Positions 9,764-17,849 of a DNA stretch of 40,854 bases are shown one piece after another. Within the stretch, counting starts at the first letter, position 1; the number at the start of each line of letters is the position of its first letter. The notes under the pieces were generated by a model. It was not told where the DNA came from and searched no databases. It was given only the letters and a program-made list of their open reading frames with translations. The translations under genes were made by a program, and so were the position numbers. The DNA comes from MGIIb-P sp963934015 (GTDB taxonomy: Archaea > Thermoplasmatota > Poseidoniia > Poseidoniales > Thalassarchaeaceae): contig CAWVWT010000018.1 of the NCBI GenBank assembly GCA_963934015.1, positions 1 to 40,854 of the forward strand, written 5' to 3'.

Positions 9764-10238
9764 GACGAATCACCTCACTGAATGAATATTGGCCGGAGAT
9801 GCCTTGATAGTGCTCGCTGCGCACAACAACGGTCACGATAATTTCCTGCCCTACTGACATAGTCACTCCCGAAGGGCAAACCTGTAATTCGACTACTTCT
9901 CCTGAAGTCCAGACAGAACTGTTTCCGAGCAATCGTGTTTGATTTACTGTTGATGCTGTGCCATTCACGATAATGCCGATTGCGCCATCCAACAGTTCAA
10001 GGGCACCTGTATTTTGAATGTGCAAAGAGAGATTACAAGACGGTTGGTCCCAAGAAACTTGCATTGGATCACTGGCCAATGCGGCTTTGGTTTTCGAATT
10101 GGCTTCGGCCTGATTTTGAACTGTATCTACAGAATTGGCCAACCCCCCCCATGATGCAATCAATAAGGTAGTGACGATGCCTGCGACCATTAGGCCGGAA
10201 ATCAGCATAATCAATTCACTTGCACCACCGTCCGCCAT
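9756..10238 (-). CDS. arlG: Archaellum stator-type pseudoperiplasmic protein ArlG (FlaG)
   Basis: ArlG forms a filament with ArlF in the pseudoperiplasm and helps to anchor the archaellum motor to the S-layer. The 160 residues start with GGASELIMLISGLMVAG, a membrane helix like that of known ArlG proteins. A linker and a beta-rich Ig-like domain (about 55-160) follow, with the N-terminal strand pattern L.L.IQNTG. Two Cys in the outer domain could pair. Several N-X-S/T sequons occur in the outer domain (NLS, NGT, NQT, NSS). ATG at 10238, nine bases after the arlF stop. Confidence 0.83.
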   Translation of the reverse strand: MADGGASELIMLISGLMVAGIVTTLLIASWGGLANSVDTVQNQAEANSKTKAALASDPMQVSWDQPSCNLSLHIQNTGALELLDGAIGIIVNGTASTVNQTRLLGNSSVWTSGEVVELQVCPSGVTMSVGQEIIVTVVVRSEHYQGISGQYSFSEVIRLV

Positions 10239-10247
10239 AGCTTCACC

Positions 10248-10649
10248 TCATGAAAACGATATTCCTGATTGGCCGCCCATGCTTGCGACAAAGATGCGTG
10301 AAGGAGATGTGATACCTGTACCACTCAACTGTATATGCAATGTTTCCCCCGGGAAGAGAATGGTGCTCTGGTTATGGTAGTCACTCGCTCTAATTGGCAA
10401 AGATCCGTCAATGCTGAGCCATGTTTGATCGAAAGATATGGTTTCATCTCCTACATTGGTCATATTGAGGTGGATTACACCGTTTGATTCTGAGGCGTTG
10501 ATGAGGCGAATCTCGGGTTCGTCTGTTGCACCACCTACAACTTCTGAAGCTGAAAGGGCACTGTTACTAAGTGACAATGAGGCAAGAGCGAATATGCCAA
10601 GAAGTGCTGTTCCGACAATCAAGGCTGAGATACTTACTGAGCCGCCCAC
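10248..10649 (-). CDS. arlF: Archaellum S-layer-interacting protein ArlF (FlaF)
   Basis: ArlF has one N-terminal membrane helix and an Ig-like beta domain that binds the S-layer in characterised archaea. Here 133 residues begin GGSVSISALIVGTALLGIFALASL, followed by an Ig-like domain with the pattern VIHLNMTNVGDETIS, close to the NVTNTG..TLS strand of known ArlF. The start is GTG at 10649, three bases after the stop of the preceding gene, implying coupling. Sequons (NAS, NMT, NQS) lie in the outer domain. The assignment rests on length, topology, beta pattern and position immediately before arlG. Confidence 0.8.
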   Translation of the reverse strand: MGGSVSISALIVGTALLGIFALASLSLSNSALSASEVVGGATDEPEIRLINASESNGVIHLNMTNVGDETISFDQTWLSIDGSLPIRASDYHNQSTILFPGETLHIQLSGTGITSPSRIFVASMGGQSGISFS

Positions 10650-10652
10650 ATT

Positions 10653-11477
10653 TCAGGCCCCCTCTCCAGAGGTGGCCCGGGAATTTCGCCATGCTTCTAC
10701 CATCGAGCCGAACATCAGCAGTGTACGGTGGGGTAAGTGTTCTGAGCCATCATTATTGATTGCAGGATTGGCTAAACCAATGATGGCAGTTAACTCGGTA
10801 GATTCGTCCTTAGAAATCATCCCACTGGTCTTGGCTTTCTCGATAAAGACGCCCGCAGATTCTGCCGAAAGATGATCGAGTAATAATGCTGAAATTTCAC
10901 TCACCGTCACTGAGGGACCTTGAGAACGAGAATCTGGGCGTCGATTTAGGAATGGATTGAGATCTGCAACACTCCCTTCATACAAATCAAGTAAATTGAC
11001 AGTCTCGCCTTCGGGCGATTCTGAATCTTCTGCATCTTCTGAATTAGCGCCTTCCTGTTCTACTTCGTCACCACCACCATCTACAGTCACTAGGGTGTCC
11101 GTTGGTAATACGTGGGGGAAATTTTCTGATACATTCAACTGCGTAAGGCGGGCATCCATGATGCTCATGGTCGCTTCAATACGATCAAATCTGTCATCCA
11201 ATCTCTGCTCAATCGCTTTGGTGTCTATTGTTGAAGAATCTGAGGGCGTAGGTTTACCCTCAACAATTGCGGGTTCAAACCCGCTGGCGCCAACGCGAGC
11301 CCTGGCGGGGGATGGGGCGAGTGTCCAAGCATCCTCTTCGATTGGGGTGGATTCCTCTGGGACCATCACTGCCTCAACCGCTTGCTCAGATAATGATTCT
11401 AAGCGCTGCACTGAGGCTTCATCGACGTCGTCGTATTCGTCGTCCGAACTGAACCCGAGAAATGACAGTAACCCCAT
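10653..11477 (-). CDS. Acidic protein in the arlCDE position (possible archaellum switch component)
   Basis: In other euryarchaea ArlC, ArlD and ArlE form the cytosolic switch that connects the chemotaxis adaptor CheF to the motor, and their genes lie between archaellin and arlF as here. This protein has no signal peptide or membrane segment. It is strongly acidic, with a short coiled coil (about residues 85-110 around IEQRLDDRFDRIEATMSIMDARL), a low-complexity Glu/Asp linker, and a helical C-terminal domain (about 185-270) containing GMISKDESTELTAIIG, which weakly recalls the GWIS..V...L region of ArlD/E. Start: a TTG at 11483 is possible, but the ATG at 11477 has GGAG at 8-base spacing and is preferred. 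The call depends largely on position and could be wrong. Confidence 0.55.
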   Translation of the reverse strand: MGLLSFLGFSSDDEYDDVDEASVQRLESLSEQAVEAVMVPEESTPIEEDAWTLAPSPARARVGASGFEPAIVEGKPTPSDSSTIDTKAIEQRLDDRFDRIEATMSIMDARLTQLNVSENFPHVLPTDTLVTVDGGGDEVEQEGANSEDAEDSESPEGETVNLLDLYEGSVADLNPFLNRRPDSRSQGPSVTVSEISALLLDHLSAESAGVFIEKAKTSGMISKDESTELTAIIGLANPAINNDGSEHLPHRTLLMFGSMVEAWRNSRATSGEGA

Positions 11478-11496
11478 TGACAAAACTCCATGATGT

Positions 11497-11521
11497 CCTC
11501 TGCCCCCTACGGGGGCAGAGG
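11497..11521 (-). terminator. Perfect 11-bp hairpin after archaellin (attenuator or processing site)
   Basis: Arms 11497-11507 and 11511-11521 are exact inverted complements of 11 bases; the sense loop is GTA closed by C-G. It lies 13 bases after the archaellin stop and 19 bases before the next start. Only TTTT (about ten bases further on) follows, so complete termination is doubtful. A strong hairpin here would suit high archaellin expression relative to motor genes, by attenuation or 3'-end protection; that role is inferred. Confidence 0.6.
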
Positions 11522-11534
11522 GGTTATCATAGTA

Positions 11535-12113
11535 TCATACGATGGTGTCGCCATTGTCTACACTGTTGTAGTGTAGTTGAGCGTAAGTTTCGCCACCACC
11601 GTCGATGATTACACGGAGTTCTTGTTCAGCACCAACACCGGGTTGGCAGTTTGTCGAGGTGTCAATTGGGACCAGGAATGTTTCACCGGCATCGACTGAC
11701 GAACCTGCTACAAGGAGGTTTCCTGACAAGTCTGTTGCAACACCGTCAAAGTCAGCTGTATTGACCTCGGCTGTACCTGCACCACCATCACAAACAATGA
11801 ACCAATCCATGTTGGAAAGTAATGTGGTATCTGAACCGGCACTGAGTTGAACGATCAGTGTGATTTCATCTGCTGCATTTCCGGCTGCGTTATCATCACT
11901 AACATACGCGCCAACCAGTTGGATTTTTCCACTGATTTCATCACGTGTATCATCACCGGTTGCTTCAGCTCTCTGTTGAAGTTCTTCGGCTGTCTTGATG
12001 ATGATTGTTGATGCTACTGCTGCGACCAAAATCAGTGCAATGAAGATAATCATTGCACCGATGCCGATGGCACCGCTCTCGTTCTCGTTTAGGTATCGGT
12101 TATCTCGGGACAT
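11535..12113 (-). CDS. arlB: Archaellin, major filament subunit ArlB (FlaB)
   Basis: Archaellin polymerises into the rotating filament after removal of a class III signal peptide by a prepilin peptidase (ArlK, not in this window). The 192 residues have a short polar leader, then GAIGIGAMIIFIALILVAAVAS, the archaellin core helix, continued by a conserved coiled segment (TAEELQQRAEATGDDTRDEISG). The rest is a beta-rich outer domain. Cleavage is expected after G14; the residue at -2 is Ser rather than the usual Lys/Arg, with Arg only at positions 3 and 6. The only N-X-S/T sequon (N11) lies in the leader, so the mature protein has no N-glycosylation site. ATG at 12113; only one archaellin gene is present in the window. 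Confidence 0.93.
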   Translation of the reverse strand: MSRDNRYLNENESGAIGIGAMIIFIALILVAAVASTIIIKTAEELQQRAEATGDDTRDEISGKIQLVGAYVSDDNAAGNAADEITLIVQLSAGSDTTLLSNMDWFIVCDGGAGTAEVNTADFDGVATDLSGNLLVAGSSVDAGETFLVPIDTSTNCQPGVGAEQELRVIIDGGGETYAQLHYNSVDNGDTIV

Positions 12114-12127
12114 TTGTTCACGTTCCT

Positions 12128-12180
12128 GTGGTTTATTTTTAGTCGAGAAGGTATTTTATTGTACTCCATGTTTATACTCT
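12128..12180 (-). promoter_or_regulatory. Candidate archaellin promoter
   Basis: The 80-base gap upstream of arlB contains AT-rich boxes on the sense strand: TATAAA at 12176-12171, AATAAAATAC at 12160-12151 and AAAAATAAACC near 12140-12130. TATAAA would place the start of transcription about 25 bases downstream with a leader of about 30 bases. I cannot tell which box is used. A weak ribosome-binding element (AGGAACGTG) precedes the ATG. Confidence 0.35.
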
Positions 12181-12193
12181 GGGTCCCATGGGG

Positions 12194-13057
12194 TTATTTG
12201 GCCAAATCAAGGTAAATAGTGACAAATTCGACCTGTTTTGGTTCAAGTGTTCTGATGAATGGCCATGAATTGGTTTTCCACCCTGGTGGAATCCATGGTG
12301 TCACCAAAACATCCGTCATTATTTCCGCAGTTTTATTCTCTACACGGCAATCGATTGTGAGTCCTTGCTGAGTCAAATTGTAACCTGATTGGATTGATAG
12401 ACGTTCTTGCAAACTTCCCGGGGCACCTACCTCTCGAATGGCAGCCATAGCTGAGGGTGTAATGTTGAAGAGAAGGTCGCATGATTCCCCCGGATTGAGG
12501 GCGATAATTGCCAGTGATGGAGGGGATGATCTCCAATTCGGAGGGACGGGGGCTTTGACGTTGAATCCAGGGAGTAAGCCTGGGCTTGTGTTCTCTACCC
12601 TGACCAGAAGTTGTCCATTGTCAGAACCGATGTCCCAACGGGCTTCAACACCCATCCAAAATTCATAGAAAATAAATGGGTTCAGCGCGGCACTGTTAAT
12701 GAGTAAATGTTCCACCAGCCTTTCCAATTGCAGAGAGGCTTCATCGAAAGCACCTCGCAAAATGAGAGTTTCAGCTGTCTTCATTGTCAGCAGCACATCA
12801 ACAAGTTCGTTTTCAGTTGTTGATCTCTCTCTGATAATCGTGTGCAACATACCGATTGAACGGTGCATTCGGCCAACTTGGGCCTTGAGTTCGTCAATAT
12901 CGTGGCGTGCTTGACGAATACTTCTACGGGCATCTCTGGCATGTTTGTCTGTTACTGATTCCTGAATCAAGCGAATATGTTCGTCAAGAATTAAATTGAG
13001 GCGTGTGACTTGAGCCCGATAGGAGCTTTGAGTTGAAATTGTGGTTAATTCAGACAT
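12194..13057 (-). CDS. Coiled-coil protein with two Ig-like domains, unknown function
   Basis: I do not recognise a named family. The 287 residues have no signal peptide or membrane helix, so a cytosolic location is likely. Residues about 10-120 are helical and highly charged, with heptad-like spacing, suggesting a coiled coil. Two beta-rich segments follow (about 140-200 and 225-287), each with the pattern VRVEN or CRVEN then PPxW and a terminal strand, resembling the NEW3/CARDB-type domains of the giant protein encoded just upstream. Its ATG overlaps the stop of that gene by eight bases, so the two are translationally coupled and their products probably act together. It precedes the archaellin gene by 80 bases. 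A scaffold or adaptor role is inference. Confidence 0.75.
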   Translation of the reverse strand: MSELTTISTQSSYRAQVTRLNLILDEHIRLIQESVTDKHARDARRSIRQARHDIDELKAQVGRMHRSIGMLHTIIRERSTTENELVDVLLTMKTAETLILRGAFDEASLQLERLVEHLLINSAALNPFIFYEFWMGVEARWDIGSDNGQLLVRVENTSPGLLPGFNVKAPVPPNWRSSPPSLAIIALNPGESCDLLFNITPSAMAAIREVGAPGSLQERLSIQSGYNLTQQGLTIDCRVENKTAEIMTDVLVTPWIPPGWKTNSWPFIRTLEPKQVEFVTIYLDLAK

Positions 13058-16000
13058 TAGAATCTACCTCCACGCTTACGTCGTGTGCCTCGCCCCATCT
13101 CTGTCCAATTGTAATCCTACGCAAATCTGCTGATGGGTTGCCCAATTGAATGAGCAATTCTTGGGATTCGATTTCCATAGCTGCCAGCTCATTGAAAATA
13201 AGGAGCCAGATGTTTCTAGTTCGAAGAGTCATGTACACGACCAGAAGTGTACCTATAGTTGCATACAAAAGAATGGAACTGATATTCGCTAGTGACCATG
13301 AAATATCGTTTGGCATCACGATTGCAACAATAATGAAGCCTAACGGGGCGAAAGCCAATTTCATTGCGAGTTGCTTTAGAACTCGATCCATCTCAGCTTC
13401 ATGATCATCAAATATTGAGTCGGACCCACGTTGCATATTTTGCCTATCAGAAAGTATGGCGGGAATCTCAAACGCGGATGATCGTGATGTAATGAACACG
13501 ACCCACAGCAATGCTACAGCCGCCAACGAGAAATTCACATATGGGCCGAGATTGTATTGTGTGGCCAAACCCAACAATGCTGTTCCTGAATATGCACACA
13601 ACATGAGGGCCCTTTCATCTTCAGAGGCTCTGCGTAACAGGCGACTGGACTGTGTCACTAAAACAAGAGTAAGGGGGATTAGAATGAGTAGGGGTAGTGA
13701 CCATGACTGGACGTCGAACGATACTGCCTTGACGTCGTTTGATTCATCGTCGCCTGCCATTTCTGGCGATTCTATGGTAACAGTACACGGCACTGTCTCG
13801 GTGGAAACCCACCAGTTGAGGGCGTTGGATTTGATTTGCCATTCTAATTCCCTTGTCTCAAATGGTTGCATACTGATGATTGCTTGTGTTGCTTCATCTT
13901 GAATCGTGATCCCGGGTTCACAATCCAATGTCGCAACGATCCCGAGGGCCGTTCCTGCATTTCCGGTGTTTGTTATTTCAGCAAGCAATGTTCCTGATTT
14001 TGATTCAATAAATTCGGAACCACCTTCAATCTTAATTGCAACAACGGAAGGATCGGCCCATGCATCTACTTGGAAGTCAAATATTACCAGGGTGCTAGTA
14101 AATTCTTCTGGATGTGTCAAATTGAAAATGAGGGTCCAGCCATCTCCTGGGGGTATGCTAGTCGCAGGAGGTAAAATTGCCCGGATTGTCATTTGTTGTA
14201 ATTGCATAGGGGTCGCAGGGGGTAGGGTAAATGGGCCATTGGAAAGGGGAGTAAATCCGGAACCATAGTCTATTTCAAATGACCAATTGACATCCCCTGA
14301 ATACAATGTTTCATTGATATAACGACTGGCATTTTCCAATTCTAATTCATAGGCGATTGCGCGTAAATCTGCTGTTTGTCCAACGGCTGGAACGTGCATC
14401 CAACCTAAATTGAAGTCTTGTATTTGCTCCCCACCCAGGAGTTCTAGAGGGTCATCTGAATGCATTCTACTGATACGCAACACTGTTGCAAGGAGTGCAT
14501 CTCCAGAGTGATTATCTTGGGGTGAAAATGTCAACCGCAATCCAGATTGCTCAAGATTATAGTGATCTGCTGCAATACCTTCAACGCTAAAGGATACGGC
14601 GCGCTTTTCCCCACTAGAGAGTGTGATATTGGTGGCGGCACAATCGGATAGATCCCATCGTGTTGGGGTATCAACTTCACAATCTAAATCAAGAATGACA
14701 TCTTGATTACCATCATTTGAGATTTCGATTTCAAATGTTCTCAATTCACCTGGAAGTAAATCAACGATGTTGGGGAAATCATCTGATGAAAGGACGAAGA
14801 TGGGTTCGACGTTGAATTGTATCGAAGATAGGCCCACTTGTATCGAATCACTGACATTGGTTGCCATTAGCATGAGATTGTGAATTGAACCCGGGTCAAG
14901 GTTCGCACCATTTGACATGGGTGGAACTGTGACATCGATGATTAGTGGTAAGGTTTCAATGCCCTCACCGTCAATTGTCATATTCAATGGTGTAATGGAT
15001 GATTGCCAGCCTGTAGGTGGGAGTGTTGTGAAGTTAACGAACTCCTCCAAGTTGCCAACATTGGTCACATTAACTGGAATACTGAGGCTCATTCCTGGTA
15101 CAACAGAATATTCGCTGGTATGTTCAAATTCAATCTGGTGATTGGCAATCATTTTCACATATATATCGATCCGATTAAGTTCGATTCCGTTGTGATACAA
15201 TACCACTTGAGCGCTATGATTTTCATCGGCGCGTGCAAATTGCTCTGCAGTAACTTCAATCTGAACTATACTGACTTCGCCCGGTTCAATGTCGATATCA
15301 GTGGCGGAAATTAATGTCAAGTTGATGTCGTCGAGTGATTCCTCGATTGATATCGTAAATGTCTGCAGAGAATTACCAGTATTATTGGCTTCAAGGGCAA
15401 TCGATGAGTTGCCGTTAACTGGAATTACGGCAACCGCATATTCTGGGGTGAGTGATGCTCCGATGACTTCCTGTACAAGGAAGGGAATCGATGCCACTGT
15501 CAAAATCTCCCCAGAGTCACTCATCACTGTGACATTTACTTCGAAGGGTGTGTCTGCCCGGGTGTTTGCGGGCGCTGTTACACTGAGTGATGTGGTTACG
15601 TTGTCTCCTCCAACTGAAGGCCATGCATCCACGATTGAATGCAGGTCGGAGATTGCTGTTGGAGATATGGTGGTAATCCAGCCTTCAGGCCCATCGGCAC
15701 TCAATGTGAAATTTGTTTGATGATTACCTGTATTGGATATTGTGAGGGGGACTGTTGAAAGGATCTCAGGGGTTACAATCGTTGGTGGCGGGATTTCAAC
15801 GTCAGTGAGAGTCAGTTCTGGGATCTCGAGTATGATGCTAATGTTTGACTCCGGTGCCTGAATACCACTCAGTGCCCCCGACAAGGTAAGATTTGCAATC
15901 ACATCGATCGAGATAGTGCCTGCAAGGGGTAGCAAATCAGAAGGACCTAGAATTGAAGCCACGAGTGGTTCTGTTTCCCCAAGTTCCATACTGGTTTGAT

Positions 16001-17753
16001 TTGGTGTGACTGAGCTATTCCATCGGAAAATCTCGTTTGGGCCATTTGCCGGACTTGAAGATGTGAAACTGTTCGGTTCAGAATATAATTGAATGTCTAC
16101 GGATGTCGATATCCCAGAAATAAGATTGTGGCGTAATTCCATTTCTATGTCGACGAAGCGAGAAATTGGCCCGGTCAACAATTCTGATGGATCTACTAGA
16201 AATTCGGTTTGTTCAGCAAATAATTCCACCATGATTGTAGATTGGACTTCGAGTGTTGTATGTTGAACATTGGGTCCGCCGCCTAGTGGTGTCACCGAGG
16301 TCCAAAGGGTCAATTGGTTGCCTTCTGCGAGTTTGGACGTGGGGTCAAATGGTAGTGAAAGTGCGGGTGGTTGAACAATTGCATTGACGATGATTTCCTC
16401 GCCGACGGTCATGTAAGGAGTGGTGGTTGGGTATATCTCAACGGTCCACCCTGGCGCGGTTTGTGAAAAACCAACGGCAAGATTGAAAATTGCAGGGGAT
16501 GTGCCGTTATTGCGCAAAGTGTACTGAATTATTTCTTCTGTCCCAGGAGTGATGGGGACAAACCAATTACTGTGATTCAACTCACCCAATAGCAAGTCTC
16601 CTGCCATTACTGCGGCTGAATCTGAAAGAGTGTATTCGCCCCCTTCACTTTCAATTTCGACCGTGATTAGATCGGATAGAGAACGATCTGTGCCCACCGG
16701 GACTGTCACTGTAACGACAATGGTTGTTGAGGATGATGCATTGACGATTTCAGTTTGACCTGGATTATTGGAAGTGTCAGCCCAACCTTGGGCGGAGGAT
16801 ACGGTGAAATTGTATCGATCAGGTGCTTCCCCAATGTTTTGAACCATGAATGACAAGGTCGTTGAAGCCCCTGGTTCGACTGCTCTATCGCTCGGTGCGA
16901 TCAAGGTGGTGCGGTAGGGGCTGAATGTGATAATGCGTGGAGTAATAGGGACGGTGTCTGATAAGATTGGGGTGGTTGAATTAAAGTATACTTCTCCAGA
17001 TAATGTGTAATCACCCCACAACCCCGTTGCATTGATGACGAGTGAGGCGAGTTCCACTGAGGGTGGGAATGCGATGCTGCCAGACAAAAGTGTGGTTGGC
17101 ATCCCTGTGAATATGACGGGTGTTCCACCAAAAATAGGTGTGAGTGTGATGACTGGGATTGCCTCTGTATCGATATTTCCAGCATTTCGAACGCCAACTG
17201 ATACGACTTCGTTTTCTTGTGCTAGGCGTGCCCCGTCTGAAGGCAAGGTATCTGAGTAGGTTTCTCCTGCGTTTACCTCATTTACCTCGAAATTCTGAAT
17301 GAGTTGGTTGTTGGATAAATCAACGTCTGAAACCATTGCTGCGTATGCATTGATTTCTTGTCCAATACCCAGTGTTGCCGTCCAAGTGAATACATATTGA
17401 GCCGTCGCTCCAGGTGAAAGTGTAACTGACTGGCTACCGATTGAAACCGAACCCATTCCATCGTTGCTATCGATGAACACAGACACGGCACCTACCCCAG
17501 AGAGTAAGCCGTCGTTCGCAACAGTGATTCGTACCTCTTGAGATCCTGGGGTGAGAATGTCTGCTACACATAGATTGCAATAATATGAGGCCCCAATCCA
17601 TTCAATCTGAGTTATGTTGATATCGGGATTTGCGTCTCTTGCAACGGTGAATTCAACATCCGTTACTGAATGATTATTCAATGGGGTGGAGGCAAATGGG
17701 GTGAAACAATGCAGCACCAATATCGCAAAAACGAGAATAGTTTTGTTACGCAT
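13050..17753 (-). CDS. Giant CARDB/NEW3-domain membrane protein
   Basis: The 1567 residues begin with a signal peptide (MRNKTILVFAILVLHCFTPFAS). An N-terminal CARDB-like domain (about 40-155; pattern VRITVANDGLLSGVGAVSVF) is followed by about eight beta-sandwich units of the NEW3/CARDB type, recognisable by repeated V.N.GN and GW..S..P segments, up to about residue 1340. Five probable membrane helices follow at about 1352-1373, 1383-1399, 1405-1422, 1463-1480 and 1487-1510, with a charged loop (about 1424-1460) and a C-terminal tail of about 55 residues. N-X-S/T sequons are abundant in the outer part. The ATG at 17753 has GGAGGG six bases upstream. The architecture suggests a long extracellular stalk anchored to a membrane domain. 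Its ligand is unknown. Position next to archaellum genes suggests an envelope role in filament anchoring or sensing (inference). Confidence 0.85.
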   Translation of the reverse strand: MRNKTILVFAILVLHCFTPFASTPLNNHSVTDVEFTVARDANPDINITQIEWIGASYYCNLCVADILTPGSQEVRITVANDGLLSGVGAVSVFIDSNDGMGSVSIGSQSVTLSPGATAQYVFTWTATLGIGQEINAYAAMVSDVDLSNNQLIQNFEVNEVNAGETYSDTLPSDGARLAQENEVVSVGVRNAGNIDTEAIPVITLTPIFGGTPVIFTGMPTTLLSGSIAFPPSVELASLVINATGLWGDYTLSGEVYFNSTTPILSDTVPITPRIITFSPYRTTLIAPSDRAVEPGASTTLSFMVQNIGEAPDRYNFTVSSAQGWADTSNNPGQTEIVNASSSTTIVVTVTVPVGTDRSLSDLITVEIESEGGEYTLSDSAAVMAGDLLLGELNHSNWFVPITPGTEEIIQYTLRNNGTSPAIFNLAVGFSQTAPGWTVEIYPTTTPYMTVGEEIIVNAIVQPPALSLPFDPTSKLAEGNQLTLWTSVTPLGGGPNVQHTTLEVQSTIMVELFAEQTEFLVDPSELLTGPISRFVDIEMELRHNLISGISTSVDIQLYSEPNSFTSSSPANGPNEIFRWNSSVTPNQTSMELGETEPLVASILGPSDLLPLAGTISIDVIANLTLSGALSGIQAPESNISIILEIPELTLTDVEIPPPTIVTPEILSTVPLTISNTGNHQTNFTLSADGPEGWITTISPTAISDLHSIVDAWPSVGGDNVTTSLSVTAPANTRADTPFEVNVTVMSDSGEILTVASIPFLVQEVIGASLTPEYAVAVIPVNGNSSIALEANNTGNSLQTFTISIEESLDDINLTLISATDIDIEPGEVSIVQIEVTAEQFARADENHSAQVVLYHNGIELNRIDIYVKMIANHQIEFEHTSEYSVVPGMSLSIPVNVTNVGNLEEFVNFTTLPPTGWQSSITPLNMTIDGEGIETLPLIIDVTVPPMSNGANLDPGSIHNLMLMATNVSDSIQVGLSSIQFNVEPIFVLSSDDFPNIVDLLPGELRTFEIEISNDGNQDVILDLDCEVDTPTRWDLSDCAATNITLSSGEKRAVSFSVEGIAADHYNLEQSGLRLTFSPQDNHSGDALLATVLRISRMHSDDPLELLGGEQIQDFNLGWMHVPAVGQTADLRAIAYELELENASRYINETLYSGDVNWSFEIDYGSGFTPLSNGPFTLPPATPMQLQQMTIRAILPPATSIPPGDGWTLIFNLTHPEEFTSTLVIFDFQVDAWADPSVVAIKIEGGSEFIESKSGTLLAEITNTGNAGTALGIVATLDCEPGITIQDEATQAIISMQPFETRELEWQIKSNALNWWVSTETVPCTVTIESPEMAGDDESNDVKAVSFDVQSWSLPLLILIPLTLVLVTQSSRLLRRASEDERALMLCAYSGTALLGLATQYNLGPYVNFSLAAVALLWVVFITSRSSAFEIPAILSDRQNMQRGSDSIFDDHEAEMDRVLKQLAMKLAFAPLGFIIVAIVMPNDISWSLANISSILLYATIGTLLVVYMTLRTRNIWLLIFNELAAMEIESQELLIQLGNPSADLRRITIGQRWGEAHDVSVEVDSNV

Positions 17754-17788
17754 TTGGGTCCCTCCGAATTGTACTAATATCCGTGATT

Positions 17789-17805
17789 CTACACCTACGG
17801 TGTAG
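17789..17805 (-). other. Hairpin with GTA loop upstream of giant CARDB gene
   Basis: Perfect 7-bp stem (17789-17795 with 17799-17805); sense loop GTA closed by C-G. It lies in the 96-base gap between the coiled-coil gene and the giant CARDB gene, 36 bases before the latter's ATG. No T tract follows. It shares the loop and orientation of the other minus-strand junction hairpins. Confidence 0.55.
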
Positions 17806-17849
17806 TAGTCGGACTATGAACGTCTGCATTGAAATGATATTTGCCAAAA

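Noticed and set aside
10957..11493. Ser-rich plus-strand frame
   Set aside because: Antisense to the acidic arlCDE-position gene; composition follows from its Asp/Glu codons.
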